From Effrenium voratum (taxonomy: Eukaryota; Sar; Dinophyceae; Suessiales; Symbiodiniaceae), in NCBI GenBank assembly GCA_963377175.1, contig CAUJNA010000511.1:62001-126000 (forward strand): 64,000 nt of DNA, given 5' to 3'. The position numbers and the translations under genes were made by a program. Shown one piece after another: positions 1 through 10,573 of this stretch. The notes below the pieces were generated by a model, which ran no database searches, was not told where the DNA came from, and saw only the letters and a list, made by a program, of their open reading frames with translations. Position 1 is the stretch's first letter. Every line of letters begins with the position of its first letter.

Positions 1-405
1 TTTTTCAGCAAGTTCTTCTTTCTGTTTCTGTGCTTCCGTTAGTCCTTCTTGAATGAAAGACTGGTGTTGTTTCAGTGTGTCAGCAAGTTTCAATTCATCA
101 TTAAGTTTAGCTCTTACACTACCATCGTCCGACATTGCTCCTTTCATAACTTCTCCTCTCCGGTCTAGTTCTTGTTTCTTTTGAATGTCTAAGACGTCCT
201 TATTATCAAACTGACTACCGTATTGGTTTAATCTGTATCTTGTCGCTTTTCTGTCTATCACATTTTCAATTGATGGACGGTTCTCATCTCCTACTAATGT
301 TTCTTTCAATAATTCATCATAAGAAGGTCTCAAATGTAATTGTGATTTCAATGAACCTACTTTTACCGGTCCTACTGTATTCAATCTACTAATTGATTTA
401 ATCAT
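1..405 (-). CDS. minor virion protein, partial (PLV-A)
   Basis: An open frame of 135 codons starts at the ATG ending at 405 and runs off the left edge, so the C-terminus is missing. The N-terminal part contains SYDELLKETLVG, then a DRKAT motif (about residues 53-57), followed by a highly charged Lys/Glu-rich stretch likely to form a coiled coil. The GC-rich element has a counterpart at 28349-28895 with the same DRKAT motif at a similar distance from its start and the same gene order upstream, which marks it as a conserved PLV morphogenesis gene. A TTTTTCTAA element lies 15 nt upstream of the start. The exact role (minor capsid or core) is inferred from position only. Confidence 0.55.
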   Translation of the reverse strand, partial: MIKSISRLNTVGPVKVGSLKSQLHLRPSYDELLKETLVGDENRPSIENVIDRKATRYRLNQYGSQFDNKDVLDIQKKQELDRRGEVMKGAMSDDGSVRAKLNDELKLADTLKQHQSFIQEGLTEAQKQKEELAEK

Positions 406-420
406 AGTATATTAATTATT

Positions 421-430
421 TAGAAAAATA
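421..430 (-). promoter_or_regulatory. TCTA late-type promoter box
   Basis: Reading towards the 405 start codon, the sequence is TATTTTTCTAA in an otherwise A/T-only stretch, 15 nt upstream of the ATG. It matches the box seen before the penton, capsid, fibre, ATPase and integrase genes. Confidence 0.4.
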
Positions 431-432
431 AA

Positions 433-765
433 TTAATCAGAGATATTCTTAATCATTTCTTCTAAATGCTTCTTTCTTACAGTTAGTTGTTCCTTTGTTT
501 GTATTCCATCTGGTGACCGTGTGTTGTCTAATATTTTTCTTATTCTGTCTAATTCCTTTCTGTAACTTTCGGTTCTGTTGCTTTCAGCTAAATCATTTCT
601 ATACTTTATTAATGCTCCCTGTGATTGTCTCGCTTCCAGTGTGTCCTTCAACTGTTTAAAATAATTCATTCTTGAAGCAACTCCCCATAAATCTGAAACA
701 TTATAATGACGTTCTACTTGTGGCGCCCTTTTAAATTCTACATTTCTATGACTTCTCGTAAGCAT
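433..765 (-). CDS. hypothetical protein, 110 aa (PLV-A)
   Basis: An intact ORF between the zinc-finger protein and the minor virion protein, all in the same direction with gaps of about 30 nt. It is rich in Lys, Arg and Glu and is predicted to be largely helical (residues 35-105). A TCTAA box lies about 20 nt upstream. I recognise no family. The corresponding position in PLV-G is filled by the C-terminal part of the AT-hook protein (28908-29163), which is also helical and charged, so the two may be functional equivalents. Confidence 0.5.
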   Translation of the reverse strand: MLTRSHRNVEFKRAPQVERHYNVSDLWGVASRMNYFKQLKDTLEARQSQGALIKYRNDLAESNRTESYRKELDRIRKILDNTRSPDGIQTKEQLTVRKKHLEEMIKNISD

Positions 766-795
766 GAATAATATATATTATAATTAGATTATTAT

Positions 796-1290
796 TTAAA
801 ACATTGATGAAGATAATTTGTTTATTTTTTCTTGTTTATCTTGTTTTTTCTTTTGTTTAAGTTCTTCATAATGTTGGCTTAATAGTTCTGCTGCCGTGGG
901 TTTCTTAATAGTTTCTTTAATCACTTCTTGTTTAATCTCATTCTTAATTTCTTCTTTTACTTCTGGTTTTATCTTTCTAGTATTCTTTTGTGGATTGACT
1001 GGGAGCATCTCGGTTTTTGCCCCTTTACAATTTTTAGGATGTGAGTGTCTCAAACTTTTCAATGTCATCTTTTTAGAGCATTGTTCACATTCTACTAATT
1101 CAACTTCTTTTTTAGTTCTTGGTAATGCTTTTGCTTTCGCTTTTGGTTCAGGAATGACTTCTTCAGGTTTAACTTCTTCTGGCGTTGGTTCTTCATTAAC
1201 TGTTTCATTTTGTTCAACGACTTCATTATTAACAGGTGCTTCTTCTGTTTTAGTTTCATTATTAACATCTACTACCTCAATACTTGACAT
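796..1290 (-). CDS. acidic/basic protein with a Cys/His zinc-binding motif (PLV-A)
   Basis: A 164-residue ORF. Residues 1-55 are acidic and Pro/Glu/Val-rich. Around residues 66-88 there is CEQC, then H-x-H, then a final Cys (C-x2-C-x15-H-x4-C type), which looks like a small zinc knuckle. The C-terminal 70 residues are Lys/Glu-rich and likely coiled coil. It lies directly downstream of the penton gene on the same strand. PLV-G has a Lys/Pro/Ala-rich AT-hook protein in the same slot, so a DNA- or virion-associated role is plausible but inferred. Confidence 0.5.
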   Translation of the reverse strand: MSSIEVVDVNNETKTEEAPVNNEVVEQNETVNEEPTPEEVKPEEVIPEPKAKAKALPRTKKEVELVECEQCSKKMTLKSLRHSHPKNCKGAKTEMLPVNPQKNTRKIKPEVKEEIKNEIKQEVIKETIKKPTAAELLSQHYEELKQKKKQDKQEKINKLSSSMF

Positions 1291-1337
1291 ATAATATATT
1301 CTATATATTTTCTATATGGAAAAATTAAAGAATATAT

Positions 1338-2191
1338 TTAAATAATATCGCTTTTCACAAACAATAATGACAGGGATACATTTACCCCATTTAAATTAAT
1401 TTCATTTCCTAATGAATTACTAATCCAAAAATCTAATTGTTTAAAGCTTCTATTTGATACATCCAAGTAATCCAGAGGGTTTAATTCCGAATCAAAGACA
1501 ATTCCCGCGTGTGGTGCTGTGACTGGTACTTTCTTAACAACTGTGCTATCGCCGGTTCTTAAATTTACTTGATTATAATTAGACAATTGAGAAGAATGAA
1601 TATAAATATTTCTAATGGGTTGAAGATTAACGAAACTAGAAACATAAGGATTATTATATTGATAAACTGCAACTTGATAATTTCCTAAAACTTCATTAAC
1701 AGATTGCAAGTTATTAGCATTAAAAGTTCCATTCCATATATAATCTGCATAGTTAGTTTCATTTGTTCATCAGTTAACACAGCGAACTTTCTATCGGCAT
1801 AATTTGAATAAATTGTTATTTTATTAGTTTTCACACTGTAAGTAACTTCATAAGTATTTGAGAAATTAGTATTATCTACAACACCATTTATTTTTGACTT
1901 TAATTCTGTCGCTAGTTCTGTGCCAGTATATACTCCTTCGTCCAATTGTAACGCTAAATAATGGACATTTGTGTTGTCTTCATCTGGAACTAGTGGAGAA
2001 GAATAAAAGTATAATATATTATTTAATCCTGACTGAATCGAATACCACGAGTTAGGTAATGTTACTTCGTGAATGTAGCAATGAACTCCGTTGTCTGTTT
2101 GTAATGTTTCCGGCAATTCAACTTTGACATTCGATGATGTACCGCTAATTCTATGAGCGCTGTCAATATAGACCTTCTTATATGTGAGCAT
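1338..2191 (-). pseudogene. penton-like minor capsid protein, frameshifted (PLV-A)
   Basis: Two overlapping frames (2191-1685 and 1709-1338) make one protein of about 280 residues once a single-base shift near 1733 is allowed for. The N-terminus has the pattern VYIDSAHRISGTSSNVKVEL. PLV-G has the same pattern (IYVDSRKRVAGSDSDFEVDL) at 26951 and 42857. The C-terminal parts also match (an LFWI/LRHLRF-type beta region ending in hydrophobic strands). This is the single-jelly-roll vertex protein position of PLV/virophage modules (family knowledge); it is the partner of the capsid protein at 3508. A TTTCTAA box lies 12 nt upstream of the start. The frameshift is either decay or a read error. Confidence 0.65.
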
Positions 2192-2203
2192 TATTAATTA
2201 ATT

Positions 2204-2213
2204 TAGAAATTAA
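2204..2213 (-). promoter_or_regulatory. TCTA late-type promoter box of the penton gene
   Basis: In the coding direction AATTTCTAAATTAATTAATA immediately precedes the ATG, with the TCTA core 12-15 nt upstream of the start codon. Confidence 0.45.
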
Positions 2214-2230
2214 ATTATAACTTTAATTAT

Positions 2231-2880
2231 ATGATTAATAATAAAAAGTTAATTTATGAAATGAAGCAAGGGAAAATTAAACATTATCAACCTTGTAAGA
2301 AAACAACTAAAATAACTAATGTTATGAAACAAACTGACAAAATATTAAATAGTTATAATCCTAATTCTAATTAAACTGATGCACAAGGATTGAGTAGAGC
2401 CTATGGAAATGGTAAAGGTTTTTATATTGATGGTGATAAAATTTATGTAGCAGGAACATTTGGAAAAGGAACGTTTGGAGGTGCAGTTAATGACATTCTG
2501 GCAGATGTAGGACTTCCCTTTAAAATGACTAACGATATAAAGACACATCAACAGCATTGGGTGAAAACAATGAAGTTAAACATCTTATAACACATAGTCT
2601 CGGTTCAAGTGTAGGGGCACAGATAACAAAAGATTACCCTGAAAGAGAATTAACTTTAACCACTTATGGAGCGCCGTTTATATCACGAAGGTCTAAAATT
2701 ACCGATGATTACATTAATTTTAGAAGTATCTTAGACCCTGTCAGTATTGCTGACCGTGGTGCTATAACTGTTTATACTGGTTCATTAAATCCATACACTA
2801 ACCACGATTACATAACTGGATACGGAGACCAAGGTAAAGATGTTTCAAGAAGCAATGAACCGGTAAAGGAGATAATATAG
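2231..2880 (+). pseudogene. class-3 lipase-like hydrolase, broken (PLV-A)
   Basis: The reading frame begins at the ATG at 2231, hits an in-frame TAA at 2372-2374, resumes in the same frame (GNGKGFYIDGDKIYVAG), then shifts by one base near 2550 and continues to 2880. The second part has the nucleophile elbow THSLGSSVGAQ, a downstream YGAPF, an Asp in ILDPVS and a His in NHDY. Together these fit the Ser-Asp-His triad of lipase_3 / alpha-beta hydrolases. Lipase genes are known in some PLVs, where a role in host entry or exit has been proposed. It sits head-to-head with the penton gene. With a stop and a frameshift it is almost certainly inactive. Confidence 0.6.
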
Positions 2881-2920
2881 TTAAATAAGTACTTAAATAT
2901 ATAACTATATAATATTATAT

Positions 2921-3262
2921 ATGTATAATCAGTTACATGAAAACTTGACAGAAAGTGAAACAAAATATAAACCATCAACACTTGTAGAAAGATTAAGGGA
3001 TTTAAATAGAGATAATAAACGAACACATGTAAAATGTCAGTGTGGGTGTTTCATTATTCGGAGTGTCAGAGTTAGACCTGACTATATTGATTATAACTGG
3101 ATTATTTCAATTTATAATATGTTCGTACCAAAATATAAAAATGGTTATGTTCTCATCAATGACAACACTAACAATTGTAATCATACTCAATCAGACCTTG
3201 ATGAAATAGTAAAAAGAAAAAACGCAAAACTATTTTCATATTATTATTATGATACAACATAA
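2921..3262 (+). CDS. hypothetical protein with CxCGC motif (PLV-A)
   Basis: A 113-residue ORF between the lipase and capsid genes. The only visible motif is KCQCGC at about residues 39-44, with later Cys/His (NNCNHT) near residue 86, so a zinc-binding fold is possible. The last 14 nt overlap the next ORF. Upstream (about 2889-2900) is TACTTAAATATATA, which resembles the early-type motif found before 17534-18891. Family not recognised. Confidence 0.45.
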   Translation: MYNQLHENLTESETKYKPSTLVERLRDLNRDNKRTHVKCQCGCFIIRSVRVRPDYIDYNWIISIYNMFVPKYKNGYVLINDNTNNCNHTQSDLDEIVKRKNAKLFSYYYYDTT

Positions 3263-3473
3263 GAAATATGACAATGAAACAACGGATGATATGATTAAGA
3301 ATGAAAATATAAAGTATAAGAAAAGTACATATGAAGAAATTAGAGAATTAGTAATGGAGAAAGAAAAAGTGAATAATCCAGTTGAAGATAAGATTAAGAA
3401 AAAGAAAATGAAAATATTTAAAAATAATAACTCTAATCAAAAGGATTACACTAAATTATTTAATTTAGTTTAG
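3249..3473 (+). CDS. small Lys/Glu-rich protein, 74 aa (PLV-A)
   Basis: A short ORF overlapping the end of the 2921 gene, lying just before the capsid gene. The product is strongly basic at its C-terminal half (KIKKKKMKIFKNN) and may bind nucleic acid. No family recognised; it could be a small virion protein or spurious. Confidence 0.35.
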   Translation: MIQHKKYDNETTDDMIKNENIKYKKSTYEEIRELVMEKEKVNNPVEDKIKKKKMKIFKNNNSNQKDYTKLFNLV

Positions 3474-3480
3474 TTTAAAT

Positions 3481-3507
3481 TATTTCTAAATTAAATTATA
3501 TATAGCA
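3481..3507 (+). promoter_or_regulatory. TCTA late-type promoter of the capsid gene
   Basis: TATTTCTAAATTAAATTATA precedes the capsid ATG at 3508; the box is about 18 nt upstream of the start codon. Confidence 0.45.
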
Positions 3508-4889
3508 ATGGAAACTTTTAGTGCTGAAGATATTCTAATTGACAACCTCTCATTCAAGTTAAATAAAGGTGCAAGTTATATCAACGACCGACGTTCAGTC
3601 TCGTTTTTCCCTTCTGGAAGTAATATCTACACCCCTTCATCTGGTCAACGTGTGTTGAAAATAGCTTTAAATGCTGAAGATAATACTTGGCTTGACCCGC
3701 AGAGTGTAATGGTTTATTTCACCGTTGAAAACACTGACCCGTCAGACAATAAACGCTTACGTCCTCTGTCTCCTGCTTATTCCTTTTTTAGAAGAGCAAG
3801 ACTAATTGCTGGTAATCAACTTGTTGAAGACATTGATTATTACAACCGAAATCATCACATGATGAGTTGCTTGATGTCAAAAGGAGCAAGAGACAATGAA
3901 GACGCCCAGAGTTTTGGTTATAGATATGATGATGATTTAAACACACGTCGTGCAGTTCCTGCATCGGGTCATATTGGTCCTGCATATGACGCTTACACAA
4001 TTCCAGGCTTTAGAAGAAAAATGGTTGTGGGATTTAAACCGATGCTTGGTTTATTCAATCAATTTAAGTATATCCCGTTAAAAGCGTGTCCACTTGTTTT
4101 AGAGCTTGAACTAGTTTCAAATTTAGTGATTGTGTTGTTACAGTTGGTGGTACGAGGTTTCCAGCAAGTGGCAACACAGATACAAGCCTTCATACAAATG
4201 AGCAGTTCTCAATTAGTAACGCATTCCTTCAAACTGATTTGGTAAGCTTGGACAATGACCTTCATAATAAATATGTTGCACACCTACTTGATGGGAAAGA
4301 ATTACCTATTACTTATAATACTTATATTTGTCAATCTAATCAAGTTCCCGATGGTTCGTCGTCAATTAACACTACTGTTGTTCGTTCAGTGTCTAAACTC
4401 GCTGCCGCGTTCATCAGTTTTAACAAAAGCGGAGTAGGCGATACTCACGTTATGAAAGAATACAACAATTTCTATCATCCTATGTATAATTTGAATTATC
4501 AAGACAGTGGATACTACAATTCCGACCTTGATTTAGAATTTCAACTTCAATTAGGTTCAAAACTATATCCTGAGTATCCATGTCGTTCATTAACACAAGC
4601 ATTCTATTATTTACGAAAAGCATTAAATTTACCATTGTTCCATCAACACCATTTATCGATTGAATATTCTGCTTATCGTGTTGATAAGTTTATCTTTGCT
4701 ATGGATTTCGAAAAGGTTCCCGATAGTTCATATACTGGAATTAACACAAAAGCAGGGCAACAACTTTTAATTCGTGTGAAACCTATTGGAAGTATGGTAA
4801 CAGCAAATATGCCAGATACAATATATATAACATTAGTATCAGAACAAATATTATCCATTAGAGACGCCGGAGTGCAGATTTTAGATTAA
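3508..4889 (+). pseudogene. major capsid protein, one frameshift (PLV-A)
   Basis: About 460 residues when a single-base shift near 4118 is bridged (frames 3508-4245 and 4239-4889). The length suits a PLV double-jelly-roll capsid protein. The identification rests on colinear similarity with three PLV-G copies. Both start with an acidic residue-rich stretch, then SF/DYKL-x-TS/KGA-SY-x-R-x-V-x-F/YFPS. Both have a mid-region YNTYICQSNQVPDG versus HTQQSSVPNG, and both end in (I/F)I-x-LV-x-x-(I/L)-(S/T)-(I/L) followed by G-V-x-(I/V)-LD. Capsid, penton and packaging ATPase together define the PLV morphogenesis module. The frameshift means this copy would give a truncated protein unless it is an assembly error. 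Confidence 0.7.
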
Positions 4890-4930
4890 AAATAAGTAAA
4901 AATGATAATATTAAAAATAAATAAATATTA

Positions 4931-4953
4931 TCATTTTCTACTATTAATATATA
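4931..4953 (+). promoter_or_regulatory. TCTA late-type promoter of the fibre gene
   Basis: TCATTTTCTACTATTAATAT precedes the ATG at 4954, with 13 nt between the box and the start codon. Confidence 0.45.
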
Positions 4954-7125
4954 ATGCCTTCAATAAATTTAACAAACTTTGAGAATGTTGTAGCGCACAC
5001 AATTAGCGAAATCAATTCTACAAGCGGGGTAACAAACATTAGAAACATATACGCTAATCAATCAGATATAATTGATTTACTCAACAATAAAGCAGACCAA
5101 GTAGATACTTACACAAAAGCACAGATTGACGCTAATTTTTATGATATAACTCAATCATATAACAAAACAGAAGTTAATGTATTATCAAATAATATTAGTT
5201 CAAATACATTTTTAATAGGTAATCTGACAATAACTTCAAATACAAATTTTAATAATATTTCATCAAATACAAATTTAATAAGTAATTTAAATTCTACTAT
5301 GACAACTAATTTTAATAATATTAGTTCTAATTCTAACTTAATTAATACAAATATTAATAATATTTCATCTAATACACATTTAATAAATAATTTGAATTCT
5401 ACTATAACAACTAATTTTAATAATATTAGTTCTAATTCTAATTTAATAACAGGATTAAATAGTACAGTAAATTCACATATTTCAGCAATATCAGATTTAC
5501 AGAATGGAGGTTCACTTAATGAAGCAGATTATTATAATAAAATAACAACTAATAATTTATTATCAAATAAGTTAAATACATCAATATTAAATAATACATT
5601 AATACATAATATAACAACTACTGCAACTTTCAAAATAGCAGAATTTGGAAATTATAATAATTTCTTTGAAATGTATAATAATTATTTTGATAGCTATGTT
5701 TATGGAAATTTAAGTGGAGCAACTATGTTTTTGAATCAAAGAGGTTTTGGAGATGTAGAAATTAATAATTCTTCAACTTTTCAAAATGATAAAATAATAT
5801 TAAATCATAATACTACAATATTATCTAATTTACAAGTATCTGGTTTATTTTCGTGTTCGTCTATTTTAGATATAGCAGGTTCTGATGCTAGATATGTTTT
5901 ACAGTCAGATAATTTAGCAGGATTAATAAGTGGTAATACAAATACGATAAATACAATAATTACAAATGATAGCGCACAGGATGTATCAATAAGTCAAAAA
6001 TTAGACAAAGTTAATACAACTGCTCAAACAGTAAACTCTCCATTAATACTTAGTTTAACAGATAATACTAATCCAATATTTAGAATCCAGGACGCAGTTA
6101 GTAACCAACGACTGGAATTTAAAAGAGGTTGTCAGTTGGACTCTTATCAAGGACTAACAGGCGCTACTCCTTATAGATTATGGTTAGGATGGAATACAGG
6201 AGATGTTATTATTGGAAGACCTAATAATGCTTCAAGAATTACAATTAACGGTAATGTTCATACTTCATACAATTTTGCTCAAGCACACGGAACATCATAT
6301 TTCGAAGGAGGTGTGTATATGAAAGGAAATTTATTTACAAATAATGATTTTTCAACAGATATTAAAACAAAAATAGATAATATCAATACTTCAATAAATG
6401 GATTAGAACCATATTTAGAAACATATACACCGGATGCAATAGAAGGTTTTTATATACACCATCCTAATTTTGTAGCGTGTGGTGTAGGAGATATAACTCA
6501 TGCTTCTAACCAATATTTTATGGCTGATGGGCTTGTAGGAAAAACAGTTTTTAGTAAACCTATAGATGTGTTAGGTAATATTTATACGAATGCTGATGTT
6601 AATTGTGATAATGTTAATATTGATACTGATGGTAAATTAACAATTGACACAAACTGTGAATTATATAGATATGTTAGTGCTTCTTCATCTTTTGATATGA
6701 GGAATAGTGATGCTAATTCTTCAATTAGATTTATTTGTGGAGACCCCGCTGTTCAGTCCAACATAGCCGGGGCAGTTAATATTACCAGTGGATGGACTTT
6801 TAATACTGCTACTGCTGATTTTATGGGTAATTTATTTGCTGATGATGTTTATATTAAAACTAATGGAGCATTAAGAAGCAATCATTTAGCACCTAACGGA
6901 GGAACATTAACAACCGTTGATACTAACTTAGCAGTTCAAAATGCATATTTAGCAACTAATACAATACAATCATTTGATTTAACAACAGTTTCATTTTTAA
7001 ATGATATTTCCATGACTACTGGCACAGACATAAAGCTTGGTACGAGTGAAATATCAACTTATTATGATGGAACTAATTTATCTACATTTGATGTAATATT
7101 CAGAACGTCAAACACAGCTTTTTGA
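4954..7125 (+). pseudogene. fibre/tail-like protein, 5' part of an interrupted gene (PLV-A)
   Basis: 723 codons, ending at an artificial stop created by the inserted retroelement. Residues about 70-170 are repeats of a 20-odd residue unit containing NNISSN and LNST, a beta-rich trimeric-fibre pattern. The rest is Asn/Thr/Ser-rich with repeated NGT and TDGK loops typical of receptor-binding fibres. The missing C-terminus, an S74 chaperone, lies at 13083-13643 on the far side of the insertion and in a frame that can continue this one. A role as a virion spike that binds the host surface is inferred from the family. Confidence 0.65.
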
Positions 7126-7164
7126 ACACCCTTAACTCAAACACAAGGCCCACAAGGGGGGGAA

Positions 7165-7190
7165 GTAACCGCAGGGCAAGCAGAGGTTAC
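7165..7190. repeat. hairpin near the retroelement end
   Basis: Perfect 6-bp inverted repeat GTAACC/GGTTAC with a 14-nt loop, in the first 70 nt of the element. Confidence 0.4.
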
Positions 7191-7214
7191 TACACCCTGA
7201 ATAGGCAAATCAAA

Positions 7215-7232
7215 CCTTGCACACTAGCAAGG
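7215..7232. repeat. second hairpin near the retroelement end
   Basis: CCTTGC/GCAAGG with a 6-nt loop (ACACTA), 24 nt after the first hairpin. The two could serve as end recognition or transcript 3' structures. Confidence 0.4.
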
Positions 7233-7381
7233 TGGCACATTCACTGAGACAATCCGATCGCAAGGCTCTCACTGTTTGTCCGGATCAATGGGCAGGTGAA
7301 TGAATTTCAGTGGCATCCATTCTTCGAATGGACCACACTTTGACATTCCCACCTCCCCACGTTCATACTCATGTCAAAGAC

Positions 7382-9322
7382 TCACAAAGGCTCCAAGGGC
7401 AGCCCCGTGATCGGACAAGAGCACTGGTCCCTGACTGCATTCAAGGCCGTTACAACAGTGCTGCGCTCACCTCGCGACGGGTCATCCGCTGGGTTGGACT
7501 TTGAGGGGATGCGCGAAAACCAACTCCATGTGTGCCCCCTCAAGTCTGCTTCCTCAAAGGCAAGGAGAAGTCTCCGGAACTTGTCATTAGTTGAAGTTCC
7601 CTTGATGCATGAGTCAAGGGCAGCGTAGCTGTCAACGAAGTAGATGCTCTTGCCTTGCACCAGGTACTCATGCCAAGTGTACCTAGCCAAAACGACAGCA
7701 TACAGTTCAACGGGTCCAATCACATGCTTCATTGTCTCCTTCCAAACTGCAACCAATCGTTTCGGCACATGCGCTGAGAAATACCTGCACTGGGTCACAT
7801 GCGGCGCAACCAGAATACCACCCACAGTGTGTAGGTCTTGCTCGCTAGCCCCGTCAGTGTACACCAGCAAAGGCGGACAAGGCTCCCCACAAGGTATGGA
7901 TCTCGGCAACCCACCGGTGATCCTTGCAACCAAGTTCTTGAACGACTCCACTGCTGCATTGCTAAGCGTGACAGACTTGCAAGGGGCGCGAACCGCTTCG
8001 CGCAATTCGGCCAAAGCCAGACGCCCAGTCCGCCCCATGACCTGGCTATCCGCATATTGCAACCTGCCAATGATTTTGCTGCACTCACTTGCGGTCGCAG
8101 TACCCTTTTCCAAAAGCGATTGAACAGCCACATCAATTTCTTCGACTCTCCCAGGCTTGTTGCGCACTTTCACATCATCCGTTGCCACACCCGCAAGATC
8201 GACTTCAACCCCCAGGACAGTTGCCCGGTCCGCAAACGGCTTCAGTTTGTGCTCCGAAAAGGCAAACCCGAGGAGTTTCAAAAGCGAAATAGCACATTCC
8301 AACGTCGTGTCAGCAAGACATCTCTGTGACAGAACAGGAAAGTCATCGTAGAAACTCCCCCACAGGAGGTTGAGCCTGAAGCCGATGCTGTGCAGGAGTT
8401 TGGACACCCTGTTGAAGTGCACCACGCTCGCAGTTGACCCGAATGGCAATACCAGTCCCTCGAAACACTGCACGGCGTTCGTCCCGGGCCTCTTCAAAGC
8501 CACAATCGAGTATTTCCTGCAAGACGGATGAATAGCAAACTGCTTGTACGCGGAGGCCAGGTCCAAAACCGTCAGCAAAGGTTGCCAATTGTCACTAGAG
8601 CTCAGCGCCTTGGACAGTGGCGCTTCCAGCACCTCGCCTGACGACAGGACAAGCCTGACTGTTCCAGAACGCCCAAACCTAGCAATGGCTGTAGCAGACC
8701 AAATGATGTGGTCAAGGGTCCTGAGCTCCAACTTATCCGAGTAAGCATAGGCGCCATTAACCCTATTCTCCGCGTAATCGTCAATAGGTCTCAACTTGAC
8801 CTTGTCACCCGAGCTCTGACGAATTCCAAACCTTCTCACTGGAATCCAGTGTTCTCCATGGCGAGCACGAACCTCATCGACATCGAGCGGTCCAACCATC
8901 CACTCCTTGTTGGTCGCTTCGTCGAGTGTGATCTGCCATAGCTCCTCGGCCACATCGCTGTCTTCGGCGCTGCGAACCTTGCCCAAGAGAGCCGGTCTCA
9001 GAAACTTACTGGCACTGCACAACTCATCCACAGAGTGGCTGGCAGGTCTCGGTTCAAGGCCAAATATCCCCGACGGCTCCTGCATGCCCACTATCATGAA
9101 GCCTGCACGCATCTCGGCAAATAATCTAGTGTCTGGCCAGCCAATGCTGTTGGCAATCCGTTCCAACAGCAAGAGTCTCTTGCCTTTCAAGACGTTGGCA
9201 ACACCGGCATCAAGTTGTGCAAAGAGCTTCTTCTCATCTGCTGCCAGTTCACGAGCCCATTGAGTCCACTGCTTCAACGTGGCAGCTCGCTCTTGGGCAA
9301 TCTGCGAAGGTTCTTGGGTCAT
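7382..9322 (-). CDS. reverse transcriptase-RNase H of the DIRS-like element
   Basis: A 646-residue uninterrupted ORF. The RT palm begins around residue 250 with LDLASAYKQFAIHP (motif A, catalytic Asp). GLVLPFGSTASVVHFNR follows (motif B), then the catalytic FYDDFP (motif C, YDD). The RNase H domain starts near residue 490 with VYTDGAS (first Asp). It continues with VELYAVVLA (Glu), YFVDSYAALDS (Asp) and ends with SNPADDPSRGE (last Asp), the typical DIRS/Ngaro-type RNase H ending. All catalytic residues are present, so the enzyme may be active. It is the last ORF of the element in its transcription direction. Confidence 0.75.
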   Translation of the reverse strand: MTQEPSQIAQERAATLKQWTQWARELAADEKKLFAQLDAGVANVLKGKRLLLLERIANSIGWPDTRLFAEMRAGFMIVGMQEPSGIFGLEPRPASHSVDELCSASKFLRPALLGKVRSAEDSDVAEELWQITLDEATNKEWMVGPLDVDEVRARHGEHWIPVRRFGIRQSSGDKVKLRPIDDYAENRVNGAYAYSDKLELRTLDHIIWSATAIARFGRSGTVRLVLSSGEVLEAPLSKALSSSDNWQPLLTVLDLASAYKQFAIHPSCRKYSIVALKRPGTNAVQCFEGLVLPFGSTASVVHFNRVSKLLHSIGFRLNLLWGSFYDDFPVLSQRCLADTTLECAISLLKLLGFAFSEHKLKPFADRATVLGVEVDLAGVATDDVKVRNKPGRVEEIDVAVQSLLEKGTATASECSKIIGRLQYADSQVMGRTGRLALAELREAVRAPCKSVTLSNAAVESFKNLVARITGGLPRSIPCGEPCPPLLVYTDGASEQDLHTVGGILVAPHVTQCRYFSAHVPKRLVAVWKETMKHVIGPVELYAVVLARYTWHEYLVQGKSIYFVDSYAALDSCIKGTSTNDKFRRLLLAFEEADLRGHTWSWFSRIPSKSNPADDPSRGERSTVVTALNAVRDQCSCPITGLPLEPL

Positions 9323-9466
9323 GAGGTAAAAATTACTCTCATCATGTCATCAGGGACAGCATGAAAGCAATCAAATGGATGAACCACACTCAAAGAATTT
9401 TCAATCCAAAGAAGCGGAGTCCTATACACTCCAAAAGAGCAACAAAATTGAGGGGTTGCCTCATCC

Positions 9467-10519
9467 TCACTCCTCACTCCCCATTTTAACCTGTTTGGCA
9501 ACCAATTTCGAACCAGCGGGCACATCAGGCAAGTCGTGGCGCGTGCATTGTTTGGAGTCAAGAGGCGGCATGCCTGACAAGGTAACCTGCACAACACGCT
9601 GAAACTCAGACAGCACAGGAGGTACCTTGCGACCTCTGGGCTGCTTGTGCATGCTGATGCTGCCTCTCAAGTTGGCATTGAGCGGCCCTGAGCTGAGGTC
9701 TGTGACTTCAGGGTACAAGTTCAAGGCTTCCTGCACAATGCGAACCACCTGCACGCACAATTCTCTGGGATAGGCCGCCTCTTCAGCGGTGGCGTACACG
9801 GTTTTGCCTGCTGAGTCGACATGCCTCCCATAGGGTTTGTGTGCATGATTGCCTGGACACATGGCTTGCAGTCCACACATCTCAGGCAGCGTCGACAAGA
9901 AAGCTTTCCGTGTAGGTCTCTCTGAGCCCCACGCACATGCGTCAAAGGTATAGAAGCAAGCCGTAGTCCGCAATGCATGTATGAATGGAATCTGCCACAG
10001 CAAACTGTTCTCAGGATTCTCCATGGACCAGCGAATAGCCATAGAATTGCATTGCACCAAAAAGTCTGCAAGCCCCTGATAAATTGCATTGGCCTTTGAA
10101 ACACGCTCGAGGTCGGCGCCATCCAGATGTGGCAAACCCAATGGATGTTGTTCATCCCTAAGTGGTACCGGATGCTGACCAGGAAGAGGGATCTTCCGCG
10201 CCTGCGAGCAAGTGCCACAAGGGGGTGCCGCATGTACAAAGACAACAGGATAATGCCGAAGAATGTAATTCAGAAAGTCCCATCCATGGGCACCGCAAAG
10301 ATCAATGGTACAAATCTTCGCTAGTGGACTGAAACGATTCATGGAATGGTCAATGGCCAGGATATCGAATCCTGCGTCCCGGAAGCACCTGCTTAGCATG
10401 GCTGATCCAGCGCAAATTTCAATAAACAAAGGCCGCTGTGAGGTTTGTTCTGCAATCTTTGCATTTTGCAACAGCAGAGGCGGCGGCAAGGTCCTAGGCT
10501 TCTTGCCCGGCGTTGGCAA
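9467..10519 (-). CDS. C5-methyltransferase-like protein of the DIRS-like element
   Basis: 350 residues. FIEICAGSAMLSRCFRDAGF (about residues 31-50) is a SAM-binding motif I. APPCGTCSQAR carries the Pro-Cys catalytic-loop motif IV, and SMENPENSLLW matches motif VI (ENP). These are the landmarks of DNA cytosine-C5 methyltransferases. Retrotransposon-borne methyltransferases have been described in dinoflagellates. It lies between the gag-like ORF and the RT, whereas classical DIRS elements have a methyltransferase domain after RNase H. Whether it methylates DNA is not shown by the sequence. Confidence 0.6.
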   Translation of the reverse strand: MPTPGKKPRTLPPPLLLQNAKIAEQTSQRPLFIEICAGSAMLSRCFRDAGFDILAIDHSMNRFSPLAKICTIDLCGAHGWDFLNYILRHYPVVFVHAAPPCGTCSQARKIPLPGQHPVPLRDEQHPLGLPHLDGADLERVSKANAIYQGLADFLVQCNSMAIRWSMENPENSLLWQIPFIHALRTTACFYTFDACAWGSERPTRKAFLSTLPEMCGLQAMCPGNHAHKPYGRHVDSAGKTVYATAEEAAYPRELCVQVVRIVQEALNLYPEVTDLSSGPLNANLRGSISMHKQPRGRKVPPVLSEFQRVVQVTLSGMPPLDSKQCTRHDLPDVPAGSKLVAKQVKMGSEE

Positions 10520-10573
10520 AGTGGCAGGTTCATCAGGTAGACCCGCACCAAGTGAAACTGCTTCTGCACTTTG

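Noticed and set aside
7795..9263. Several plus-strand ORFs over the DIRS-like region.
   Set aside because: They are antisense shadows of the RT-RNase H ORF, which has all catalytic motifs.
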